Source of the DNA: Methanolobus sp. UBA474
GTDB lineage: Archaea > Halobacteriota > Methanosarcinia > Methanosarcinales > Methanosarcinaceae
DNA length: 8,277 nucleotides
Reading direction: 5' to 3'
Assembly (NCBI GenBank): GCA_002501695.1
Contig: DANZ01000037.1
Span: 1-8,277 of the forward strand
Shown here one piece after another: positions 1-4,955 of the stretch. Every line of letters begins with the position of its first letter. Position 1 is the first letter of the stretch. A program made the position numbers and the translations under genes. The notes under the pieces are model-generated. The model searched no databases and was not told where the DNA came from. It worked only from the letters and a program-made list of their open reading frames with translations.

Positions 1-25
1 GTTTGAACGTTTCTTCTTTACTCAT
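1..25 (-). CDS. 5' end of an unidentified gene, possibly a methylamine corrinoid protein (partial)
   Basis: Only the first eight codons are inside the window, reading MSKEETFK on the minus strand before the edge. I chose the ATG at 25-23 because the GAGGTG ribosome binding site at 38-33 lies 7 nt upstream of it; an in-frame ATG at 31-29 would leave only 1 nt. The start MSKEE plus a short helical-looking stretch resembles small corrinoid proteins such as MtbC or MttC, and related methanogens keep dimethylamine genes beside mttBC-mttP. With eight residues this is only a guess. It appears to have its own promoter about 90 bp upstream, so it is probably a separate transcription unit from mttP. 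Confidence 0.4.
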
Positions 26-106
26 TCTCATACACCTCGTGTGTTTTGTAATTTTGTATTAATACTCCATTCGCACAATGGATCAGCATTCAAGACTAAC
101 CAATAG

Positions 107-122
107 CAAATATTTATATGTG
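107..122 (-). promoter_or_regulatory. Candidate TATA promoter of the left-edge gene
   Basis: On the minus strand ATATAAATA (119-111) matches the archaeal TATA box. Transcription would start about 25 nt downstream, near position 90, giving a leader of roughly 65 nt before the ATG at 25. A second TATA-like sequence with a purine-rich BRE-like flank lies at 150-136 (GAAAAGATTATATAC), and a third AT-rich near-palindrome at 173-186. Which one is used cannot be told from sequence. Confidence 0.45.
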
Positions 123-252
123 CCGTTCATGTATAGTATATAATCTTTTCGTATACCGGACTCTAATATCTAATATAAATATTTATCCCCTTGTTTGCTT
201 AAATCCTGAATATCTGCGAATAGAGCAATAAATTGGAAACTAAAGAACATCT

Positions 253-280
253 GCCAGGCAGCACCTGATCGCCACCCGGC
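253..280 (-). terminator. Candidate 3' hairpin ending the mttP transcript
   Basis: On the minus strand GCCGGGTGGC (280-271) can pair with GCTGCCTGGC (262-253) over 10 bp, three of them G-U pairs, around an 8-nt loop. The G-U pairs become mismatches in the plus-strand RNA, so the fold favours a minus-strand transcript. It lies about 48 nt after the stop of the 49-residue ORF. The following sequence is only moderately T-rich, so it could be a 3' stability element rather than a terminator. Confidence 0.4.
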
Positions 281-327
281 AAATGCGACTATATGTTATC
301 TACTCAACTTTTTCTACTTGTGTCCCA

Positions 328-477
328 TCAGAACTGGGAAACAAAGGTTCGTGCCTGCCACAGTGCAAGTATGGCAACTATCAGGATGACTACCATCCAT
401 AGTACCTCTGCAGCCGGCAGAGGGGAATTCAGCCAGTAAGCATTGTAAGCTTCCATTGCCGCTTCTGTTTGTACCAT
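328..477 (-). CDS. 49-residue single-span membrane protein downstream of mttP
   Basis: A 50-codon frame from ATG (477-475) to TGA (330-328) that short-ORF cut-offs miss. Its ribosome binding site AGGAGGAG (490-483) is one of the strongest in the window, sits 5 nt before the ATG, and starts right after the TGA of the upstream 98-residue gene, so the two genes look translationally linked. The N-terminal about 20 residues are polar to mixed (EAYNAYWLNSPLP). Residues about 23-40 form one hydrophobic helix (VLWMVVILIVAILALW), followed by a short tail with one Arg (QARTFVSQF). I do not recognise a family. As the last gene after a trimethylamine permease it could be a small accessory subunit or stabiliser of MttP; this is inferred from position only. 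Confidence 0.65.
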   Translation of the reverse strand: MVQTEAAMEAYNAYWLNSPLPAAEVLWMVVILIVAILALWQARTFVSQF

Positions 478-490
478 TTAAACTCCTCCT

Positions 491-787
491 TCATACATAC
501 ATCAGGCAGGCATTTGCAGCCCGGGCTTTTCCGAAATCAGTGATCACATATTTATGCAAAAGGAAGCCTTTTTTGTACATTCCCTCTTCATCAACCCTGA
601 CCTCTACATCCTTGAGCAGTGAGCATGAAGCCAGTTCTATGAGATCGAAGTTTATAGAGTCCCGCTGGTAATCTCCCTTAAGGTTATACTCTTTCTGTAT
701 CTGCCTGACAACTTCATAGTTCCATGCTCCTCCATTCTTATTGCAGAGCTCAAGTATCCTGAACTTTATCGGACGGTTTGCTGCCAT
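491..787 (-). CDS. 98-residue winged-helix-like protein in the mttP operon
   Basis: The ATG (787-785) touches the TAA of mttP (790-788) with no base between. The ribosome binding site GAGGTGA lies inside the last mttP codons, so the two are surely cotranscribed and probably translationally coupled. The protein is soluble with no membrane segment. Residues about 7-20 (IKFRILELCNKNGG), a following helix (NYEVVRQIQKEY), a middle helix (DSINFDLIELASCSLLKDVE) and a hairpin-like part (VRVDEEGMYKKGFLLHKYVITDFGKA) are laid out like a winged helix-turn-helix fold. This is fold-level pattern reading, not a family match. It could be a transcriptional regulator of methylamine genes or a DNA-binding remnant. 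It carries Cys15, Cys55 and a Cys near the C-terminus, too few and too spread for a clear metal site. Stop is TGA at 493-491. Confidence 0.8.
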   Translation of the reverse strand: MAANRPIKFRILELCNKNGGAWNYEVVRQIQKEYNLKGDYQRDSINFDLIELASCSLLKDVEVRVDEEGMYKKGFLLHKYVITDFGKARAANACLMYV

Positions 788-1834
788 TTACTCACCTCTC
801 AATGATTCCATCTGACCTGTGTCCTCGGAGAACATTACCGAACTTCCTATGAGACACAGAGCGCCTCCCACAAGGATCGTCCATGAAGGGATATCCCCGA
901 AAAAGAGGGCAATGAAGATCACAGCGAAAAGACCGTAGAGGTTACCGATACCCTGGCCCCTGCCGACACCGATGAGCGGGAAGGACTTGTACCAGGTCAC
1001 ATAACAGAAACCAAAGGTTATTCCTGCAAATACCAGCACCAAGATGGTAAGTGGCTCAAATGCCAGCAACGCGTACTTGAACATCGGGAAACCAAAGATA
1101 GCAAGGAGTGGGACTGCGATTATCCACCAGATTATGTTCTCTCCAAGGAACCTGAGAGTAAGGCCAACGTCCGGTTCTGCGATATCAAGTCCTTTACCTG
1201 CAATTGCACCTTCAATACCCCAGCCAACAGCGGCCATCAGACCGCCAATATAGCCTATCCACGCAACATTGCCAGTGCCAAGCTCGGTTAGCAGGCCGCC
1301 GCCGAAAATAGTGATACCACCAAGGATTATGAACGCTATACCGATGAAAGCACGCTTGGATATCTTTTCACCATACCATTTAGATGCAAGGATAGAACCA
1401 ACAACAGGGTACGCCAGAGCTGCAACGGCTGCAAATGCGCCTCCTACAAAACCCATGGCTATAAAAGAACCCAATATAGCTATCGGACCACCGAAAATAG
1501 AAGCCATGAAGAACCACTTGGAACAGGGATGGAATTCTTTGAGGGTCCTCTTCATTTCTCCGAACTTGCCCAAGGCCCCGTTCCACACCATAAGAGCCAG
1601 AATAACTGTCAGTGCATTGAATGCCGTTATCAGAACAGCGGTTACGATCAATGACACCGCATCGCCGTTAGTTGCGGCTATTTCGCCGTACATCGCATCA
1701 AAAGGATTGAGCACCCAGACGACAGTGCCGGGTATATACCAAAGACCCCAGAGGATGGCGCAGAAAAATGCCCACATAAAGCCTTTTTTGATCCTTCGCT
1801 GGTGTTCTTGCTTTTTTAATGATTGCAAATCCAT
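788..1834 (-). CDS. mttP: Trimethylamine permease MttP
   Basis: A 348-residue polytopic inner-membrane protein with about ten hydrophobic segments (about residues 20-41, 60-84, 108-130, 132-152, 161-181, 190-212, 233-254, 258-283, 297-315, 320-336) and a basic cytoplasmic-like N-terminus (KKQEHQRRIKKG). The halves look like the repeated five-helix unit of drug/metabolite-transporter (EamA-like) carriers. In Methanosarcina an MttP permease gene sits beside mttB and mttC and is proposed to take up trimethylamine; order, length and character fit that assignment. Transport itself was assigned in the family by association, so the substrate is inference. The start has a GGAGGT site (1846-1841) 6 nt upstream. 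A terminator-like hairpin behind mttC and a 360-bp spacer suggest partly separate transcription from mttBC. Confidence 0.85.
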   Translation of the reverse strand: MDLQSLKKQEHQRRIKKGFMWAFFCAILWGLWYIPGTVVWVLNPFDAMYGEIAATNGDAVSLIVTAVLITAFNALTVILALMVWNGALGKFGEMKRTLKEFHPCSKWFFMASIFGGPIAILGSFIAMGFVGGAFAAVAALAYPVVGSILASKWYGEKISKRAFIGIAFIILGGITIFGGGLLTELGTGNVAWIGYIGGLMAAVGWGIEGAIAGKGLDIAEPDVGLTLRFLGENIIWWIIAVPLLAIFGFPMFKYALLAFEPLTILVLVFAGITFGFCYVTWYKSFPLIGVGRGQGIGNLYGLFAVIFIALFFGDIPSWTILVGGALCLIGSSVMFSEDTGQMESLRGE

Positions 1835-1869
1835 ACTACTACCTCCAACTATACATTTCTTGTTTTCTA

Positions 1870-1881
1870 ACTGTTAACAGT
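1870..1881. promoter_or_regulatory. 12-bp perfect palindrome upstream of mttP, possible operator
   Basis: ACTGTTAACAGT is a perfect two-fold palindrome starting 36 bp before the mttP ATG. That position would be in the 5' leader or near the start of transcription, where a dimeric repressor could bind. No regulator is known to bind it; this is inferred from symmetry and location. Confidence 0.35.
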
Positions 1882-2144
1882 AGACTTCATAAATGCGGGA
1901 AAGAACCCGCCAGATGGATACAAAAGATGACCAACACTGATACTATTGCAATGCCACTCATCCCTGAGCGGATGCGGCCTTACTGCCATAATAATGAAAT
2001 TAGCCGGATATTCTGCAACCTCGTGCATAATAGTGACCTATCTATAATGGATCATCTTTTGGAGGTGCACATAAACATTAAAGGGAAGACCCAAAGCACC
2101 TTTATTAAAAAGGCAGACTAATCAGCATACTCAGCAATAATAGC

Positions 2145-2172
2145 AAAAGATGTGGTTAAATAACGCCACATC
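2145..2172 (-). terminator. Stem-loop with U-tract after mttC
   Basis: On the minus strand GATGTGG (2172-2166) pairs with CCACATC (2155-2149) over 7 bp around a 10-nt loop and is followed at once by TTTT (2148-2145). It begins 23 nt past the mttC stop. Archaeal termination depends mainly on U-rich tracts, so it may be partial and reduce, rather than block, transcription into mttP. Confidence 0.55.
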
Positions 2173-2194
2173 CCTGCTACCTGATCATTTGTGA

Positions 2195-2842
2195 TCAGAA
2201 TATTGCGTTGAGTTTGTTCACTACGTCTGTTGCGTTCTCTCCATAGAGATCTGCACCGATCTTCTTTGCCCAGTCCTGGGTAACAGGTGCACCGCCAACC
2301 ATTGTTTTCAAGGAGCTGCGAATGCCTGCTTCCTTGAGCTGCTCTTCTATCTGTATCTGGTTGACCATTGTTGTTGTCATGAGCGCAGATGAAGCAACTA
2401 CCTGGGCTCCGACCTGCTTTGCCTTCTCTACGTAGGACTTTATAGGAACGTCCCTGCCAAGGTCAAATACCTGGTAGCCTTCGATCTTGAGCATGGTTGC
2501 AACGATATCCTTTCCAATGGAATGGATGTCACCCTCGATGGTGCCTATTACGATCTTGCCTCTGCTCTTGGTCTCTCCTCCAAGTGCCTCGAGAGCAGGT
2601 GTAAGGACCGCGACTCCGGCGTTCATTGCCTCTGATGCTGCAATAACGTGAGGAAGGTAAAGTGTGCCTGCCTCGAACTGTGCACCGATCTCGTTCATTG
2701 CTGCAGTGTAACCATCCTGAATAACATCTGCAGGACTTATTCCGGCAGCCAGGGATTCCTCAGCTGCTTCTGCAGCAGCCTCTTCATCGAAATCTAAGAT
2801 TGCTGCTTTTGCTTTTGCGATAATCTGTTCTTTTGTTGCCAT
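2195..2842 (-). CDS. mttC: Trimethylamine corrinoid protein MttC
   Basis: A 215-residue cobalamin-binding carrier that accepts the methyl group from MttB and passes it to the methylcobamide:coenzyme M methyltransferase. Residues 1-90 form the helical cap typical of methanogen corrinoid proteins. Residues about 95-215 are the Rossmann-like B12 domain with DxHxxG (GDIHSIGKD, His107 as lower cobalt ligand), the SxL motif (SSAL, 151-154) and the glycine turn GG (183-184) that hold the nucleotide tail. The start is the ATG at 2842-2840, preceded by AAGGAG at 2857-2852 with 9-nt spacing; a longer frame from 2896 has no family-like N-terminus and would overlap mttB. The gap to mttB is only 13 nt, so they are cotranscribed. 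Length matches the family. Confidence 0.95.
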   Translation of the reverse strand: MATKEQIIAKAKAAILDFDEEAAAEAAEESLAAGISPADVIQDGYTAAMNEIGAQFEAGTLYLPHVIAASEAMNAGVAVLTPALEALGGETKSRGKIVIGTIEGDIHSIGKDIVATMLKIEGYQVFDLGRDVPIKSYVEKAKQVGAQVVASSALMTTTMVNQIQIEEQLKEAGIRSSLKTMVGGAPVTQDWAKKIGADLYGENATDVVNKLNAIF

Positions 2843-2851
2843 AATAGTGAT

Positions 2852-2857
2852 CTCCTT
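2852..2857 (-). promoter_or_regulatory. mttC ribosome binding site overlapping the mttB stop
   Basis: AAGGAG shares two bases with the TAA stop of mttB (2858-2856) and lies 9 nt before the mttC ATG. This fixes the mttC start and suggests that terminating mttB ribosomes help load mttC, keeping enzyme and carrier in ratio. Confidence 0.7.
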
Positions 2858-4346
2858 ATGCGCCCTGCCTGAATGCCTTGTCAGCCTTGTCCACAATTGC
2901 CTTCATATCCTTAAGGATATCAGCATCTATTGGTGGAACTTCGTGGTTCTTCATGATGTCAACGACTTTCTCATGAGCTACAGTTGCAAGGTCCTTTGCG
3001 CCAGCCATTTCCCAGTCTCCGTACATCAGCCTGTCAATGAGTTTGGGGTTGGATGGGAGGTCTATGTTCTTCCTTGTGGTCTTGTGCGCAAGGAAATTCT
3101 TCCCGATACCTACCTGCTCTATTGCTTCAACTGAGAGGGTCTCTTCATTTACAGGGATTCCTTCCATTGCCTTCTTTGTCATTGATATCATATCATTGTC
3201 AAAGACGAGCTGCTCGAGTGAGAATGTCATACCTAGTTCAAGCATACCTGCACCGTACAGGGTGTTAGCACCTGCAAAAGCGGGGAGAAGTGTGGTCATT
3301 GTCTTCTCATGGCCAGCCTGGCCATCAGGTATCTTGGCATCGGACTACGAGCCGGCTACGAAAGTGGGGAGGCCGTAATACTGGCCGAGCTTTGCAACAG
3401 CCGCACTGATAAGACCGAGTTCAGGTGAACCGACTGGTGCAGTACCCTTCTTCAGGTCAAAAGTTGTTGTAGAGCTTCCGTACCATACTGGCGCACCCGG
3501 CTTGACCAGCTGGGCAAGCACAATACCGGAGAGTACTTCTGCATTATGAGTGACAAGGGTACCTGCAAGGTGTACAGGGGATGAACCGCCGGCCATCGCC
3601 ATACTGAGTACGTTTACAGGAGTACCGAATCTTGCACCCTTCATGATTACCTGGCAGGCATTAACACTGAGCTCCAGGGGGCTTGTAGGACAGAGCAATG
3701 TTGAGAACAGAGGCTTCTTGCGTGCTTCTTCATCATCGCCGCCGTAGTATGCCACAGCTAGCTGCTGGTAATAATCCACGTTCCCGCCCACAGGATCGAT
3801 GTGATGGAAGTGCTTTGTAGTGTTCATCAGAGGTGTCAGTGTCTCGTGGACATCCTGTGCACCCTTACCTGCCCAGTCCCTTGCGGAAACGGCGAGTGAG
3901 TAATAATTGATGTTCTCTGCCCAGTCACATATTTTTGCTGTGTCTGCAACATCTTTTTCTGTTGAGTCCACGGTCTTGAATTTACCCGGAGCCTCAAAGT
4001 TACACATCTTGACACCGGTACCGAAGCAGGTCCAGTGTACCTTTCCTTTGTGTTCCTGTTTGACGTTGTTCTTCTTGTCGCGTCCCCAGAGGACGAACTT
4101 TGAAGGACAGTCGAGTAAAGCCCTGTTAACTACAAATTCGGGGATCTTTACGACCATCGTCTTTTCATCGACCAGACAGCCACCTTCTTTAAAAATAGCC
4201 CTGGCTTCGGGGTCTGATACCTGAATACCGGTATTTATGAAAACGTCCATTGTCGCGTAATGAAGAGCCCTGAGATCATCCTCAGAGAAAAGCTCCAGAC
4301 TTACGCCTTCCAATGGCATTCTACCTGGGAAAAGTTGTCTTACCAT
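2856..4346 (-). CDS. mttB: Trimethylamine:corrinoid methyltransferase MttB, pyrrolysine protein
   Basis: MttB demethylates trimethylamine to dimethylamine and methylates the Co(I) corrinoid of MttC, the first step of methanogenesis from this amine. The frame runs 333 codons, meets one TAG (3347-3345), then continues in the same frame for 162 codons to TAA (2858-2856). That makes 496 residues with pyrrolysine at 334; the Methanosarcina barkeri protein is about 495 residues with Pyl at the same place. Flanking residues GLPTFVAGS-Pyl-SDAKIPDGQA are family-typical, as are the N-terminus (RQLFPGRMPLEGVSLE) and the C-terminal LEQLVFDNDMISMTKK. The fold is a TIM barrel with Pyl in the active site. 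The ATG has GGAGG (4358-4354) 7 nt upstream. Non-pyrrolysine members of the superfamily (glycine betaine type) lack the amber codon, so this copy belongs to the amine branch. Translation needs pylT and pylS, not in the window. Confidence 0.96.
3309..3325 (-). other. Perfect 7-bp stem-loop 20 nt after the pyrrolysine codon
   Basis: ATGGCCA and TGGCCAT flank a 3-nt loop within the codons for DGQAGHE. The position just 3' of the amber codon is where PYLIS-type elements were proposed for mtmB. In Methanosarcina such elements are not strictly needed for UAG reading, so an effect here is inference; codon constraint may also explain it. Confidence 0.35.
3345..3347 (-). other. In-frame amber codon read as pyrrolysine (Pyl334)
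   Basis: The codon is TAG on the minus strand (cta on plus). Sequence on both sides is conserved MttB in one frame with no shift, so this is recoding and not a pseudogene stop. Confidence 0.95.
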
Positions 4347-4380
4347 TTCTTAACCTCCAATTTATGCAAATATTAATCTT

Positions 4381-4404
4381 CCAGAACATTTAGGCAATGT
4401 CTGG
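4381..4404 (-). other. Leader hairpin in the mttB 5' untranslated region
   Basis: On the minus strand CCAGACATT pairs with AATGTTCTGG with one bulged base around a 5-nt loop (nine pairs). It lies 35-58 nt before the mttB ATG, between the ribosome binding site and a second hairpin at 4418-4431, ATGCT/AGCAT with a GTAA (GNRA-type) tetraloop. The leader is therefore likely folded; a regulatory role is inference. Confidence 0.4.
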
Positions 4405-4464
4405 ATTGGGATTCATCATGCTTTACAGCATTGTTCTCCTGAAAATGAAGTATTAGTTTTTAGT

Positions 4465-4481
4465 ATTTAATGTTTGTGACA
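4465..4481. repeat. 17-bp element, copy 1, at the mttB start region
   Basis: ATTTAATGTTTGTGACA matches 15 of 17 bases with the copy at 4891-4907, in the same orientation on the plus strand. This copy covers the expected mttB transcription start, so a bound protein could block or recruit polymerase. Confidence 0.45.
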
Positions 4482-4489
4482 CTAAATAG

Positions 4490-4503
4490 TATTTATATTT
4501 TTC
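4490..4503 (-). promoter_or_regulatory. mttB operon promoter (BRE and TATA box)
   Basis: On the minus strand GAAAAATATAAATA (4503-4490) is a purine-rich BRE joined to a consensus archaeal TATA box. It is the best promoter in the window. Transcription would start about 25 nt downstream near 4468, giving a leader of about 120 nt, in line with the long leaders known for methyltransferase genes of Methanosarcina. Confidence 0.7.
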
Positions 4504-4638
4504 TGTACAGGGGTTTTAACAGGTTGTATTTAAAAGAGACGGTCCTGAAAAGGGGAATCTTTTAATGAAGTAATAGCACACTAAATGCATAGAGAGCTAA
4601 ACTTACATGAGATTCAATGATATTGATACAGTTAATGG

Positions 4639-4656
4639 ATATAAATATTTTTCTGT
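4639..4656 (-). promoter_or_regulatory. Second promoter-like sequence upstream of mttB
   Basis: On the minus strand ACAGAAAAATAT is identical to the BRE/TATA entry of the main mttB promoter (plus-strand atatttttctgt at 4495-4506 and 4645-4656), spaced exactly 150 bp apart. It then runs into TTATATCC, still TATA-like. It may be a second, distal promoter giving a longer leader. Confidence 0.35.
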
Positions 4657-4668
4657 TGGAATTATAGG

Positions 4669-4684
4669 TGAAAGAGTATATATG
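4669..4684 (+). promoter_or_regulatory. Candidate plus-strand promoter upstream of the HyuA-like gene
   Basis: TGAAAGAG (4669-4676) followed by TATATATG is a good BRE/TATA pair; the start would be near 4705. This would give either a 250-nt leader for the HyuA-like gene or a short separate RNA ending at the T7 tract at 4816-4822. A weaker alternative TATA (TTTATATT, about 4810-4817) would give a leader of about 115 nt. Confidence 0.4.
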
Positions 4685-4890
4685 ATTTTGCTCTAATCTA
4701 TTGAACTTGCCTACAAAGCCTGTGCCTGTAGTCGATACTGATTTCCCGGGCGTTTCAGAAGGACAGCTGTATTCCTCTAACATCAGGGATCTGGCTGGAA
4801 GCAGTACAATTTATATTTTTTTACATAACGCATAAGATATAACAATTTATCGTTCACAGCGTTAAAAGGATTGCGAAATCTTGATATACC

Positions 4891-4907
4891 ATTTAATGCA
4901 TGTGACA
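4891..4907. repeat. 17-bp element, copy 2, upstream of the HyuA-like gene
   Basis: ATTTAATGCATGTGACA, 15 of 17 identical to the copy at 4465-4481. It lies 49 bp before the HyuA-like start codon. The pair suggests one regulator or one leader element common to the two divergent units. Confidence 0.45.
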
Positions 4908-4955
4908 TTTTGTTTAAAAAAGGAAGAAGTAGATAGATCAAGAGGAATCATGAAT

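Larger units (their letters stand above)
26..327. other. Intergenic region between the 49-residue ORF and the left-edge gene
   Basis: About 300 bp with no convincing gene on either strand. It holds, from left to right, the ribosome binding site of the left-edge gene (33-38), a 10-bp palindrome GTATTAATAC (56-65), two or three TATA-like elements (108-186) and the 253-280 hairpin. It is strongly AT-rich apart from the hairpin. Confidence 0.6.
1835..2194. other. 360-bp spacer between mttC and mttP
   Basis: No recognised gene. From the mttC side it holds an inverted repeat CTGATCA/TGATCAG (2181-2198, running into the mttC stop), the stem-loop terminator at 2145-2172, weak TATA-like stretches, an unrecognised 53-codon minus frame (2028-1867), a GCGGG/CCCGC hairpin (1894-1909) and the 12-bp palindrome at 1870-1881. 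I see no strong BRE/TATA promoter, so how mttP is transcribed is open: read-through past the terminator or a weak promoter of its own. Confidence 0.55.
4347..4955. other. Divergent regulatory region between mttB and the HyuA-like gene
   Basis: About 600 bp with no supported protein gene. From the mttB side: ribosome binding site, two leader hairpins (4381-4404, 4418-4431), a candidate start region, the mttB BRE/TATA, a promoter-like repeat at 4639-4656, a plus-strand TATA (4677-4683), a less AT-rich 100-bp island (about 4706-4803), a T7 tract (4816-4822) and the HyuA-like ribosome binding site. Confidence 0.6.

Noticed and set aside
1044..1877. Long plus frames antisense to mttP
   Set aside because: Shadow frames of a membrane-protein gene, with proline- and alanine-rich nonsense composition.
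1819..2121. 100-codon plus frame opposite the mttC-mttP spacer
   Set aside because: It begins inside mttP on the opposite strand and crosses the palindrome and hairpin. A GGAGGTG at about 2059 is internal to it with no ATG behind it, and the residues suggest no domain.
2843..2896. Upstream extension of mttC to an ATG at 2896
   Set aside because: It would read the end of mttB in another frame, and its residues look unlike the family. AAGGAG with 9-nt spacing points to the ATG at 2842.
3301..3347. mttB as a pseudogene or as two separate genes
   Set aside because: The frame is unchanged across the TAG, both sides match MttB, and the codon sits at the family's pyrrolysine position. The ATG at 3299 has no ribosome binding site of its own.
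4562..4783. 73-codon minus frame in the divergent spacer
   Set aside because: Composition is not protein-like, there is no ribosome binding site, and it runs across promoter-like elements.
4881..4955. TTG start of the HyuA-like gene at 4881
   Set aside because: The extra 25 residues do not resemble the family N-terminus, which starts just before GIDAGG, and the site has no good ribosome binding sequence.
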